Notes under the pieces: generated by a model
What the model was told of the DNA's origin: nothing
What the model saw: only the letters and a program-made list of their open reading frames with translations
Databases searched by the model: none
In this document: piece after piece, positions 19,114-27,622 of the stretch
Numbering within the stretch: position 1 is the stretch's first letter
Layout of the letters: each line of letters begins with the position of its first letter
Translations under genes and position numbers: made by a program
NCBI RefSeq assembly: GCF_004366075.1
Contig: NZ_SODU01000002.1
Location: 124,001-188,000 of the forward strand
Reading direction: 5' to 3'
DNA length: 64,000 nucleotides
Source of the DNA: Kribbella pratensis
GTDB lineage: Bacteria > Actinomycetota > Actinomycetes > Propionibacteriales > Kribbellaceae

Positions 19114-20685
19114 ATGCCGACTACACGACGCAACTTCCTTACCGTCAGCGGAGCAGCGGCGGCGCTCGCGCTGAGCGGCAGTCTTCCGGAGATCAAGACG
19201 GCCGCAGCGGGCTGGACCGGCCGGGTGGACCGGCGGGATCCGTTCACGCTCGGTGTCGCGTCCGGCGATCCGTTGCCGGACGCGGTGGTGATCTGGACCC
19301 GGCTGGCCCCCGATCCACTCGCGCCGTTCGGCGGGATGGATCGGCGGCCGGTCGAGGTGCAGTGGCAGGTCGCGGAGGACGAGGAGTTCCGCCGGATCGT
19401 CCGCTCCGGCACGGCCAGGACGGGGCCCGAAGCGAGTCACTCGGTGCACGTCGACGTACGCGGTCTGCGGCCCTGGCGGCACTACTGGTACCGCTTCCGC
19501 GTGAACGGGCAGCTCAGCCCGGTCGGTCGGACCAGGACCGCACCGGCGTACGACGCTGTCGTTCCTGAGCTGTCGCTGGCGTTCGCGTCCTGCCAGGCAT
19601 GGTGGGAGGGCTGGTACACGGCGTACGCCGACATGGCGAAGCGCGACCACGACGTGGTGTTCTTCCTCGGCGACTACATCTACGAGTTCGGGATCGACCG
19701 CGGCATCCGGCCGCATTCGAACGAGCCGTACATCACCCAGCAGACCGTGACGCTGGACGAGTACCGGCAGCGGTATGCGGCGTACAAGCTGGATCCGGAT
19801 CTGCAGAGCGCACACGCGAAGGCGCCGTGGATCGTGACGCTCGACGACCACGAGGTGGTCGACAACTGGGCCGACGAGGCGCATCCGAGTGCGCCGCCCG
19901 CCCAGTTCCGGGTACGCCGGGCCAACGCGTTCCGCGCGTACTGGGAACACATGCCGCTGCGCCTCTCAAGCCTGCCCAAGGGTCCGGACATGCAGCTGTA
20001 CCGACGGTTCAGATACGGGCGGCTGGCAGAGTTCAGCGTGCTCGACACGCGCCAGTACCGGTCGGACCAGGCGTACGGCGACGGCACGAAGGCGCCGGGG
20101 CCGGAGACGAAGGACCCGGCGCGGACGATCACCGGTGACGCTCAGGAGAAGTGGCTGCTCGACGGGTGGGCCGCGTCGCAGACGCGCTGGAACGTGCTGG
20201 CGCACCAGACCGCGATCGCCCGGCTGGACACGAAGGACGGGCCGGAGGTGCTGGTCCCGATGGACACCTGGGACGGGTACGAGGCATCGCGGAACCGGAT
20301 TCTCGGCGGCGCGGTACAGCGCAAGGTTCGCAACCTGGTGTCGATCGCGGGCGACCTGCACCGCAGTGTGGCGTCGGACCTGAAGCTGGACTTCAACGAT
20401 CCGGCATCGGCGACGGTCGGAGCCGAGTTCGTCGGTACGTCGATCACGTCCGGGATCGACGGTCAGGACCTCGACGCCGGCGGCGCGACGTTGCTGCGGG
20501 AGAACCCGCACATGAAGTTCGGCAACTTCCAGCGCGGGTACGTCAGCTGCTCCATCACGCCGCAGCGGTGGATCTCCGACTACCGCGTCGTCGACAAGGT
20601 GTCCGTCCAGGGCGGCACCGTGAGCACTCGGGCCAAACTCCTCGTGGAGGACGGCCGCCCCGGCATCGCGGAGGTGCAGAAATGA
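19114..20685 (+). CDS. phoD: Alkaline phosphatase D (PhoD) family phosphodiesterase
   Basis: A protein of about 523 aa exported by the Tat system (TTRRNFLTVSGAAAAL at the N-terminus). I choose the ATG at 19114; a GTG at 19108 is equally possible. PhoD hallmarks are the N-terminal Ig-like domain (FTLGVASGDP), FLGDYIYEFG and TLDDHEVVDNW metal-ligand motifs, and DLHRSVASDLK near the end. It releases phosphate from phosphodiesters such as teichoic acids or nucleic acids, usually when phosphate is scarce. The next gene overlaps its stop codon. Confidence 0.92.
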   Translation: MPTTRRNFLTVSGAAAALALSGSLPEIKTAAAGWTGRVDRRDPFTLGVASGDPLPDAVVIWTRLAPDPLAPFGGMDRRPVEVQWQVAEDEEFRRIVRSGTARTGPEASHSVHVDVRGLRPWRHYWYRFRVNGQLSPVGRTRTAPAYDAVVPELSLAFASCQAWWEGWYTAYADMAKRDHDVVFFLGDYIYEFGIDRGIRPHSNEPYITQQTVTLDEYRQRYAAYKLDPDLQSAHAKAPWIVTLDDHEVVDNWADEAHPSAPPAQFRVRRANAFRAYWEHMPLRLSSLPKGPDMQLYRRFRYGRLAEFSVLDTRQYRSDQAYGDGTKAPGPETKDPARTITGDAQEKWLLDGWAASQTRWNVLAHQTAIARLDTKDGPEVLVPMDTWDGYEASRNRILGGAVQRKVRNLVSIAGDLHRSVASDLKLDFNDPASATVGAEFVGTSITSGIDGQDLDAGGATLLRENPHMKFGNFQRGYVSCSITPQRWISDYRVVDKVSVQGGTVSTRAKLLVEDGRPGIAEVQK

Positions 20686-21551
20686 GGATCCGCCGACAGA
20701 CCGTCGTCGCGGCCGGCACGCTGCTGGCGGCCGCCGTGCTCGGCTCCAGTTCGATGCCTGCGGCAACCTCCGACGTGGCGGCGACCTCCGACGTGGCGGT
20801 GAGCGTCGCTCCGGAGCAGCTGAGCGTGGTCGGGCTCCCATGCTTGCCCAGCACCCTCAACCTGACGATGACCAACACCGGCAGCCAGGACCGGTACGCC
20901 GACCTGACGCTCGAGCCGACCGGTCCGCTGCAACTGTCCCGCACGCTCTTCTCCTCGTGGCTGCCCGCGGTCGATCCCGACCAGCCCGTGTCCGCGCCGG
21001 TCGAGATCCGGGTCCCGCGCGAGACCAGGCCCGGCAGCTATCAGATCGGCGTCGAGGTCGACCGGTCGCGGGTCACGGTCCCGGTGACGGTCGAACCGCT
21101 GCCGTCGAAGGGTCCCGGTGACAACCTCGCGCTCGGCGAGCAGGCGACGGCGTCCTCCACCCACGGCAACTTCACCCTCTGCGGCGCCGTCGACGGCGAC
21201 AAGGACCCAGAACACTGGGACACCCTGACCGGCTGGAACGACGGCACCCGCGCGGTCTTCCCCGACACGTACGACGTCGCACTGTCGGCCCCCGCCACCG
21301 TGAACCGGGTAGAGCTCTACACGCTCGACTCAGCGAAGTACCCGGCACGGCTCAACGGCCTACGCGACTGGGACATTCAGGCCAAGGTCGGAGGCGTATG
21401 GCAGACCGTCACACAGGTCCGCGGCAACACCCTGGGCCACGTCACGTCGACCTTCGACCCGGTCCAGGCGGAAGCTGTACGTATCCTCTGCCTCGACGGC
21501 AACGACCACACCTACTCCCGCATCGTCGAACTCGAGGTCTACGGAACCTAG
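20682..21551 (+). CDS. Secreted protein with C-terminal discoidin (F5/8 type C) domain
   Basis: A 289-aa exported protein whose ATG at 20682 overlaps the phoD stop (ATGA). It has a signal peptide (VVAAGTLLAAAVLG), a short repeat ATSDVAATSDVA, an Ig-like NEW3-type domain (about 45-130, ending VTVPVTVEPL) and a discoidin-like domain (about 140-289: NLALGEQATASS ... ILCLDGNDHTYSRIVELEVYG). These domains usually bind carbohydrate. The tight coupling suggests it works with PhoD outside the cell, perhaps as a substrate- or wall-binding partner. Confidence 0.8.
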   Translation: MRIRRQTVVAAGTLLAAAVLGSSSMPAATSDVAATSDVAVSVAPEQLSVVGLPCLPSTLNLTMTNTGSQDRYADLTLEPTGPLQLSRTLFSSWLPAVDPDQPVSAPVEIRVPRETRPGSYQIGVEVDRSRVTVPVTVEPLPSKGPGDNLALGEQATASSTHGNFTLCGAVDGDKDPEHWDTLTGWNDGTRAVFPDTYDVALSAPATVNRVELYTLDSAKYPARLNGLRDWDIQAKVGGVWQTVTQVRGNTLGHVTSTFDPVQAEAVRILCLDGNDHTYSRIVELEVYGT

Positions 21552-21567
21552 GTCAACCATTTGAACT

Positions 21568-22395
21568 ATGCCTGGTTCAGAAGAAGTCGCGCTCGCCTTC
21601 GATCTGGGCACACCGGACGGCGACCTCATCCACGTCCGGCGCGGCGACGCGGATGCTTGGCGGCTGAACACCTCAACCGGAAGCTATTTCGTCAAGGGGT
21701 ACTTGGCTGCCGCGGATGTGCACCAACTGGAACTCGCGATGGCGTTCGAGCGTCAGGCACTCGCGTCCGGCGTGGACATGCCAGAGCCGATCGCGCCGAC
21801 CAATCCTCTTCTTGGCTGGGTGACCCGCATCGAGGATCGGCTGTTCCGCGTCTACCGATGGATCGAGCACCGACCACCTGAACCCGACATCTCGGCCTGG
21901 CTCGGCGGAACGATGGCGAAGGTCCATGAACTGCAGCCACTCGGTCGGGCCGGCTTGCCTCGGTGGTGGCGGCAAGCGGTGCAGCCGCCGGGGACCTGGC
22001 AGGGCTGGTTCACCCACAACATCGTCACGTCTCCATCCGGTCCAGTATTAGTGGACTGGGACAGTGTCCGGACCGACAGTGCAGCTCTTGAGGCAGGTCG
22101 GTCGGCGTACATCTTCGGAGACGGCGAACCCGAGCAGATCAAGAGAATCCTCACCGCGTACGTCGCAGCAGGCGGCGATCTCGGATGGGCCGGCGCGGAT
22201 CTCTTCCTCAGTGTGGCGAGAAATGTCGTACAGGTGCTCGGCGAGCAGATCCGCGTCTCACTCGGGGAGACCACAGCAGTCCGATGGATGGGCGACCACA
22301 CGACCATCGAGAACGCCATCGGCAACACTCTGCGGGACCTTCCCGGCAAACTCGACCAACTGCACCGAGCAACGCAAACGATCGATTTACTCTGA
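21568..22395 (+). CDS. Phosphotransferase of the aminoglycoside-kinase/APH fold
   Basis: A 275-aa cytoplasmic protein. FVKGYLA supplies a candidate ATP-binding Lys, and VLVDWDSVRTDSA matches the metal-binding D-x-D segment of the APH family. The catalytic loop is atypical: the usual HGDxHxxN is reduced to FTHNIVT, so the catalytic Asp appears to be missing and activity is uncertain. Its end overlaps the convergent kinase-like gene by 9 bp. The substrate cannot be guessed from the sequence. Confidence 0.7.
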   Translation: MPGSEEVALAFDLGTPDGDLIHVRRGDADAWRLNTSTGSYFVKGYLAAADVHQLELAMAFERQALASGVDMPEPIAPTNPLLGWVTRIEDRLFRVYRWIEHRPPEPDISAWLGGTMAKVHELQPLGRAGLPRWWRQAVQPPGTWQGWFTHNIVTSPSGPVLVDWDSVRTDSAALEAGRSAYIFGDGEPEQIKRILTAYVAAGGDLGWAGADLFLSVARNVVQVLGEQIRVSLGETTAVRWMGDHTTIENAIGNTLRDLPGKLDQLHRATQTIDLL

Positions 22396-22947
22396 GTTGT
22401 CCAGCAGACCGAAGTGGCGCAGCGTACGCTCAGCCACCTCCTGCGGCTCGAGCGCGCTGGTGTCGATGACCAATTCGTCCAGATCCGCGGCGTCGAGGCG
22501 CGCGGCGATCTCGTCACAGCGCTCCAGGTGCCACTCCAACGCCGACCTCTGACTCGCGGTGTACCGGCCGCGCAGTCGTTTCCTGGTGATGTCGGCATTC
22601 GCGGTGAGACGAACCATACGAAGCGGGCTCTCGACCGCGGCCTCGTAGCGCTCTCGATCGGCCGCGGTACTGATCACCCCACACATGACCAACTGACGCG
22701 GCCCCACCGACCGATAGGACTTCCAGACCGCGGCAATGTTGTTTGCCTCGATCAGAGCATTGTCCTGCTCAGCAGGCGGCCACGACCGATGGAACCAGTC
22801 GACATCCATCAGACTGAACGGCCGACCGGCATTCGCGAGCAGATCCCCGACATGCTCGAGCGCAGCCGACTTCCCAACCCCGAACCCACCGTTCAAAAAG
22901 ATCGCGTAACCGGACGGCGGCACAGCGCATCCTCCCTGGAACGACAA
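22387..22947 (-). CDS. P-loop nucleotide kinase-like protein
   Basis: A 186-aa protein with a Walker A motif near the N-terminus (LNGGFGVGKSA) and DVDWFHRSWPP as a likely substrate/Walker B region. MRKRL-like basic residues (ITRKRLRGRY) may form the lid. It resembles small uncharacterised kinases of the AAA_17/AAA_33 type. The start at 22947 is the longest choice; a start nearer the Walker motif is possible. It lies just downstream of the tRNA gene on the same strand. Confidence 0.7.
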   Translation of the reverse strand: MSFQGGCAVPPSGYAIFLNGGFGVGKSAALEHVGDLLANAGRPFSLMDVDWFHRSWPPAEQDNALIEANNIAAVWKSYRSVGPRQLVMCGVISTAADRERYEAAVESPLRMVRLTANADITRKRLRGRYTASQRSALEWHLERCDEIAARLDAADLDELVIDTSALEPQEVAERTLRHFGLLDNSE

Positions 22948-22990
22948 AACCCGCAGGTCGCAAACACACCGCTGACCTGCGGGTTACCGA

Positions 22991-23064
22991 TGGAGCGGGT
23001 GACGGGAATCGAACCCGCACTGTCAGCTTGGGAAGCTGATGTTCTGCCATTGAACTACACCCGC
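22991..23064 (-). tRNA. tRNA-Gly (CCC anticodon)
   Basis: On the minus strand the sequence begins GCGGGTGTAGTTCAATGGC and folds into a full cloverleaf. The acceptor stem is GCGGGTG/CACCCGC, the anticodon stem TCAGC/GCTGA, and the loop TTCCCAA gives anticodon CCC. The T-arm has GTGCGGGTTCGATTCCCGTCAC split as usual. CCA is encoded at 22991-22993. It reads GGG codons. Confidence 0.95.
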
Positions 23065-23509
23065 GCGGCCGATCTCCCGGCAGCGGTGAAGAGCATAGCC
23101 GATGCGCCAAGGTGCCGGCATCACGGGTCCGGCGCGCCGCGCGACTGCGACGCCGTACCGGGACTGGGAACACCCGCCGGGGACTTGGGACAGGTCATTG
23201 CCTGTCTCCTGTCTCCAGCACATGTCCCCGGGTCTTGTCCGAGGTCCCGGGTGGCGGGGTGGTTGTTGCCGGGTCAGGAGGGTTGGTGTGTAGAAGGTGC
23301 CCGATGCATCGAAAAGAGGGGGTGGGCGGTTTGCATCGGGGGTTCTTGGGCAGTTTTTCACAAAGGGCACGTTCAGGACTGGGCAGGTTCGTCATCTTCT
23401 GGCAGATTAGAACGCGTTGCCGGGGGCAACATTCGACGCAACGTGAGGATGCGGTCCTCGCCGGGACCGGACAAGATGGTTGCGGGGCAACTGGATGAAG
23501 GGGTGAACG
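23065..23509. other. Intergenic region between tRNA-Gly and the marR-like gene
   Basis: About 445 bp with no supported gene. On the minus strand TATGCT (23092-23097) is a candidate -10 box for the tRNA. A short dyad GACAGG/CCTGTC lies at 23189-23206. Open frames crossing it have no start signal or recognisable protein content. The plus strand carries a GGGGTGAACG leader just before the GTG at 23510. Confidence 0.4.
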
Positions 23510-23950
23510 GTGGCAACAGACACAACTGACGCGGTGGACAACCTGGAGAAGGAACTCGTCACGTTGGCACGGCGGCTGCGCGGTCTGCAGCGGACGCTGT
23601 CCGACGAGGCGCATCCGGACCTGGAGCCGGCGCAGTACGCGTTGCTGAACCACGTGGAGGAGCTGGCGCCGGTGCGGATGGCCGACCTGGTGGCAGCGCT
23701 CGAGGTGGACAAGGGACCGGTCAGCCGGGCCTGCGCGCGACTCGAGGAGGAGGGCCTGCTGAAGCGGGCCGCCGACAAGTCGGACGCGCGCGCGACCCTG
23801 CTGACGCTGACCGCGGCCGGCAAGCGCAAGCTGACGGCGGCCCGGAAGAAGCGGCACAAGGTGATCGAGGACCTGCTCAAGGACTGGTCGCCGGCGCAGG
23901 TGAAGACCTTCGCCAGCCAGGTGTCGAAGTTCAACAAGCTGGCCAACTGA
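23510..23950 (+). CDS. MarR-family transcriptional regulator
   Basis: A 146-aa winged-helix regulator. It starts with GTG at 23510 after GAAGGGG. The MarR core is clear: an N-terminal dimerisation helix, helix-turn-helix (MADLVAALEVDKGPVSRACARLEEEGLLKR, about residues 58-87) and the wing (KSDARATLLTLTAAGK). The target and ligand are unknown; it stands alone between a tRNA and dcd. A multi-stem terminator follows. Confidence 0.9.
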   Translation: MATDTTDAVDNLEKELVTLARRLRGLQRTLSDEAHPDLEPAQYALLNHVEELAPVRMADLVAALEVDKGPVSRACARLEEEGLLKRAADKSDARATLLTLTAAGKRKLTAARKKRHKVIEDLLKDWSPAQVKTFASQVSKFNKLAN

Positions 23951-23973
23951 AATAGTTGCCTCAGGCCCACGGT

Positions 23974-24026
23974 CTGGTGGTGTGCTCCCGCCGGGGAGCT
24001 GAGGGCTCCGGACGACTCACCACCAG
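23974..24026 (+). terminator. Terminator after the marR-like gene
   Basis: CTGGTGGTG (23974-23982) pairs perfectly with CACCACCAG (24018-24026). A smaller CTCC/GGAG stem lies inside. It is 24 bp past the stop codon. Confidence 0.6.
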
Positions 24027-24093
24027 GCACGGGAACGGGCCCGACCGGCAACTCGAGCTGTGCGGACGAGCGGCACGCTGCTAACGTGCGACC

Positions 24094-24669
24094 GTGCTGC
24101 TCTCCGACCGCGACATCTTGGCCGAGCTCGACGCGAAGCGGGTCCAGCTGGATCCGTTCGAAGCTGCGATGGTGCAGCCGTCGAGTGTCGACGTACGGCT
24201 GGACCGGTTCTTCCGGGTCTTCGAGAACCACAAGTATCCGCATATCGACCCGGCCGAGGAACAGCCCGATCTGACCCGGCTGGTCGAGCCCGAAGGCGGC
24301 GAGCCGTTCATCCTGCATCCCGGTGAGTTCGTCCTGGGATCGACGTACGAGCTCGTCACGCTGCCCGACGACGTCGCCGCCCGGCTCGAGGGCAAGTCGT
24401 CGCTGGGCCGTCTGGGCCTGCTGACCCACTCCACCGCCGGCTTCATCGACCCGGGCTTCTCCGGCCACGTGACGCTCGAGCTCTCGAACGTCGCGACACT
24501 GCCGATCAAGCTCTGGCCCGGCATGAAGATCGGCCAGCTCTGCTTCTTCCGGCTGTCCTCCCCCGCCGAGTACCCGTACGGCTCGTCGAAGTACGGCTCC
24601 CGCTACCAGGGCCAGCGCGGCCCGACCCCGTCGCGCTCGTTCAAGAACTTCCACCGCACCGACATCTGA
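24094..24669 (+). CDS. dcd: dCTP deaminase
   Basis: A 191-aa enzyme of the dUTPase/dCTP deaminase trimer family, converting dCTP to dUTP (and, in the bifunctional mycobacterial type, on to dUMP). The GTG start gives [14 protein letters not shown], and the length is exactly typical. Conserved motifs: [42 protein letters not shown] with the catalytic Glu shortly after (HVTLELSN), and the C-terminal [15 protein letters not shown]. It lies in the pyrimidine branch of dTTP synthesis. Confidence 0.96.
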   Translation: MLLSDRDILAELDAKRVQLDPFEAAMVQPSSVDVRLDRFFRVFENHKYPHIDPAEEQPDLTRLVEPEGGEPFILHPGEFVLGSTYELVTLPDDVAARLEGKSSLGRLGLLTHSTAGFIDPGFSGHVTLELSNVATLPIKLWPGMKIGQLCFFRLSSPAEYPYGSSKYGSRYQGQRGPTPSRSFKNFHRTDI

Positions 24670-24676
24670 CAAACGA

Positions 24677-24702
24677 AAGGGCCCCGGGAAACCGGGGCCC
24701 TT
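24677..24702. terminator. Strong bidirectional terminator
   Basis: AAGGGCCCCGG (24677-24687), a GAAA tetraloop, and CCGGGGCCCTT (24692-24702) make a perfect 11-bp stem. It sits between convergent dcd and the beta-propeller lipoprotein gene. Confidence 0.9.
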
Positions 24703-24712
24703 CTCGCTGACG

Positions 24713-26227
24713 TCAGGCGGTCGGCTTCAGGAAGATGAACACGGATTCGAGCTCGACTGTGCTCATGCCGTCACCGTTCGGCAACTGCCCGTAGACACCG
24801 CCGTACGGCGACACGGCCGACGGCGACAGCATCTTGCCGTCGAACAGACCCATGTCGCCGTTCCCGGGAGACTCGTTGCCCGTCGGAGAGTCGCTGGCGG
24901 ACGGCGTGTCACTGGACGTGGGCGTGTCACCGGAGGACGGGGTTTCGCTCGAGCCCGGGCTGGACGAGGACGACGCGCTCGGCAGGTCCTCACCGGTCTT
25001 CGCGTCCATCAGCACCGGCTGTGCCTCCGTCTGCGCGTAGACGACACCATGGAAGGCCGCGGTCACCCGAGGTACGACACGGCCGCCGGAGTCGTTCGTG
25101 TAGCCCCACGTCTTCTTGCCGGTCGCGTCGTCGAACCCGACGATCTCCAGGGCACCGCCCTGGACCGTCCTGCTCGTGCAGACGACCGAGGTCGCCTGAT
25201 CCGCGAGGCACTCGACCTCGACGTTCGAGTCCGACGGGGCCGCGGGCACGGTCTGCGTGACGGCACCGGTCGACAGGTCGATCACGAACAGGGCCTGGCC
25301 CTTGGTGCCGCTGACGTACGACGAGTCCTTGTATCCGTAGAAGTACGCGTGCCCGGCACTGGTGGCCAGCGGCTTGAGGGAGGCCTGCTTGAGCGGGACC
25401 TGCTTCGTGACCTTCCCGCTCGCGCCGTCGACGAGCAGGACCGTGCCGTCAGCGGAACCCTCGTCCGCCGCGCCCTTCGAGCCCGCGACCACTCCGTCGT
25501 GCACGGCGGCCGGATTCATCCCCGGCACGACCGTGGACTTCTGCGTCTTGGGATCCGCGTACACCGTCTGGTACTTCGACACGCTGCCGGACAGGCTCAC
25601 GCCGACGGCGATCTGACCGGTCTCCGGGTCGTAGGCCGCGCCCGCGATGCTCGGGGTGCCGGGCGCGGTGTCGCCGGTGCCCTCCAGCGTGCTCACCTTC
25701 GCGGACACCTCGGCGATCTTCTGGCCGGACGCCACGTCGACCCAGTGGACGACCACCAGCCCGGTCGGCTTCTGCGTCCCGCTGCCCTTGTCGGACTCGG
25801 CGTACGCGACCAGGGCGACGTCCTTGCCGTCGACCTTGACCGCCGCCGGCTTCGTCGCGTCACTGACCTTGGTGGTCTCGGCCTCCGCGGACTTGACCGT
25901 CCAGGTCTTCTTCGGGTCGGCGACGTCGTGGCCGGTGAGGCCGGTCCAGCGCCCGATCAGCGCGACCTGGCCGGCCATGCCCGTCTGGGCCTTCGCCTCC
26001 GAGAACGGGTTCGCCTTGTCCTTGATCACCGGGTACGCCGCCGCGGCGGTGAAGGCCTTGGGCGGGTCGAACGACGGGGCAGCCGGGGCGGACGGTGTGG
26101 CCGAAGTGGTGGACTCGCCGCTTTTGTTCTCGGAGCCCGAGTCGGACTTCTTGTCGTTGCCGCCGCAACCGGCTACCAGGATCAGGGCTGCGGTGACAGC
26201 TGTGGTTGCCACCATCGGACGCAACAT
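24713..26227 (-). CDS. Lipoprotein with a predicted PQQ-like beta-propeller
   Basis: A 504-aa lipoprotein. I choose the ATG at 26227 (GGGAGAG lies upstream); frames to 26242 or 26314 are possible. The signal peptide ends in the lipobox ILVAGCGG, followed by an Asp/Ser/Thr-rich linker. The body has repeated propeller-like blades (VVHWVDVASGQKIAEV, VLLVDGASGKVTKQV, LFVIDLSTGAVTQTV, IVGFDDATGKKTWGY), the last matching PQQ-dehydrogenase blades. A Ser/Thr/Pro-rich low-complexity stretch precedes the C-terminal tail. Probably an extracytoplasmic binding or scaffolding protein; function unknown. Confidence 0.8.
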   Translation of the reverse strand: MLRPMVATTAVTAALILVAGCGGNDKKSDSGSENKSGESTTSATPSAPAAPSFDPPKAFTAAAAYPVIKDKANPFSEAKAQTGMAGQVALIGRWTGLTGHDVADPKKTWTVKSAEAETTKVSDATKPAAVKVDGKDVALVAYAESDKGSGTQKPTGLVVVHWVDVASGQKIAEVSAKVSTLEGTGDTAPGTPSIAGAAYDPETGQIAVGVSLSGSVSKYQTVYADPKTQKSTVVPGMNPAAVHDGVVAGSKGAADEGSADGTVLLVDGASGKVTKQVPLKQASLKPLATSAGHAYFYGYKDSSYVSGTKGQALFVIDLSTGAVTQTVPAAPSDSNVEVECLADQATSVVCTSRTVQGGALEIVGFDDATGKKTWGYTNDSGGRVVPRVTAAFHGVVYAQTEAQPVLMDAKTGEDLPSASSSSSPGSSETPSSGDTPTSSDTPSASDSPTGNESPGNGDMGLFDGKMLSPSAVSPYGGVYGQLPNGDGMSTVELESVFIFLKPTA

Positions 26228-26403
26228 CGTTGGTTTCTCTCCCATGTCGACCGAGAATGATCGACTGAACGCTAGCAGTGTCCGCGGGTCCGCCCGGCGG
26301 TTATCCACAGGCATTGCACGAACCTGCAGCGCTACCGGCGGACCGTCGATCCCGCGCCGAGGAGTCCGAGCCTTTCGAGTACGGCGCAGATCGCGGCGGC
26401 CGG

Positions 26404-26448
26404 GCCGTTCAGCGGTAGGCCGTTCAGCGGTACGCCGTTCATCGGACG
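26404..26448. repeat. Three tandem 15-bp repeats
   Basis: GCCGTTCAGCGGTAG, GCCGTTCAGCGGTAC and GCCGTTCATCGGACG follow each other without gaps. The last copy covers the stop codon of the small gene at 26439-26660. Confidence 0.85.
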
Positions 26449-26660
26449 ATCGAGAGCCCGGTCCCGCGATGGCGGGGCTGCGGCTCGGTCAGGCGGCGGG
26501 ACGCGGGCTCCAGCCGGTCGGCGATCCTGCGCAACAAGTGCGCCACCCGCGTGCGCAGCGTGGTGCGCGGCCTGCCGTTGCGCCCTATCGCCCGTGCTTC
26601 GATTCTCCGCAACTGGTCCTCGACGCGGTAGCGGGCAACTTCCTGCTGCTCGGTCATCAT
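26439..26660 (-). CDS. Small basic hypothetical protein
   Basis: A 73-aa, arginine-rich protein (about 20 Arg) with two Met codons at the start (26660 or 26657). The first 55 residues look helical (QQEVARYRVEDQLRRIEARA, THLLRRIADRLEP-like). No family recognised. It is on the same strand and 113 bp downstream of the DUF4097 gene, possibly in the same transcript. Its coding texture is acceptable, but it could be a chance frame. Confidence 0.4.
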   Translation of the reverse strand: MMTEQQEVARYRVEDQLRRIEARAIGRNGRPRTTLRTRVAHLLRRIADRLEPASRRLTEPQPRHRGTGLSIVR

Positions 26661-26773
26661 GATGGTGCTCCCCTCGCGTAATCCCCGTGCTGTGCTGGTT
26701 TCAGAGTGGTTTCAGGCAGTGCTTCGCCCAGGTCCCGCCCCCAGTGGCGGGACCTTGTGCGGTGGTGGGTGGG

Positions 26774-27622
26774 TCAGACCTTGACGACGGTGATGTCGCC
26801 GGAGACGGTGCGGGCGCGCAGCATCAGGGCGCGGTCCCCTTCGGCCGGCTTCTGGCCGGGCTCGAGATCGCACCGGATCCGTCCGGTGACCGTCTTCAGG
26901 TCCAGGTACGTCGGAAGTCCGTCCGGGACCCCGATCTGTACGTCGCCGCGGGCCGTCTCGGCCTGGACGCTCGGCCCGTCGGCGATCTCGACCTTGACGT
27001 CGCCGGAGCCGGAGGTGGCGACCGAGTGGTCGCGGATCCGCTCGATGGTGATGTCACCCGAGCCGACCTTGACGGAGGTGGGACCGGCCGCGTCGCCGAT
27101 CGTGACGTCGCCGGAGCCGGTGCTCAGGCCGAGCGCGTCGCCGGCCTCCTCGATGTCGATCGAGCCCGAGCCGGTGCCGGCCCGGACCGCGCCGGCGGCC
27201 GACTCGACCTTGACGTCACCACTGCCGGTGTTGACGCCGAGCTCGTTCTCGACCCGGGTCAGCCGGACGTCGCCGGAGCCGGTCGCGAGCCGTGCCGAGC
27301 CGAGCGGGACGTCCGCGGTGATGTCACCGGAGCCGGTCTTGACCCGGGCGTCGAGCACCGCGGAGGTGGCGATCCGGACCTGGATCTCCGGCCCCCGGCG
27401 GACGTTGCGCGGGCCCTCGACGATCAGCTCGCCGTCCACGACCTCGACGACGACGTCCTCCTCGGGCCCGCTGTCGACCTCGACGGTGACCGCGGTGCCC
27501 TCGCCGTCGGCGTTGGCGCCGATCTCGACCAGGCCGGAGCCGATGTCGATCCGGATCCGCTCGATCCGGTCGTTCTCGTCGTCGATGATCTGCTGGCTGA
27601 AGCCGCCCATCACTCCGCCCAT
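26774..27622 (-). CDS. DUF4097 family beta-strand repeat protein
   Basis: A 282-aa protein made of repeating beta-strand units with the motif GSGDV/I-K/T (TGSGDITADV, TGSGDVRLTR, TGSGDVKVES, TGSGSIDIEE and so on, about ten copies from residue 95). This is the DUF4097 right-handed beta-helix-like family. There is no signal peptide. The start at 27622 overlaps the stop of the upstream ribbon-helix-helix gene; a second ATG at 27610 is also in frame. Translational coupling suggests the two proteins work together. The function of the family is unknown. Confidence 0.8.
   Translation of the reverse strand: MGGVMGGFSQQIIDDENDRIERIRIDIGSGLVEIGANADGEGTAVTVEVDSGPEEDVVVEVVDGELIVEGPRNVRRGPEIQVRIATSAVLDARVKTGSGDITADVPLGSARLATGSGDVRLTRVENELGVNTGSGDVKVESAAGAVRAGTGSGSIDIEEAGDALGLSTGSGDVTIGDAAGPTSVKVGSGDITIERIRDHSVATSGSGDVKVEIADGPSVQAETARGDVQIGVPDGLPTYLDLKTVTGRIRCDLEPGQKPAEGDRALMLRARTVSGDITVVKV

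Noticed and set aside
15777..19412. Minus-strand frame continuing for 1200 codons upstream of the small secreted protein
   Set aside because: It runs opposite the Fe-S oxidoreductase, lipoprotein and phoD genes and has a composition typical of antisense frames. The real start is the ATG at 15776 with a signal peptide.
22991..23064. tRNA-Gly as an integration site of a mobile element
   Set aside because: No integrase, no repeated tRNA 3' end and no change in composition nearby.
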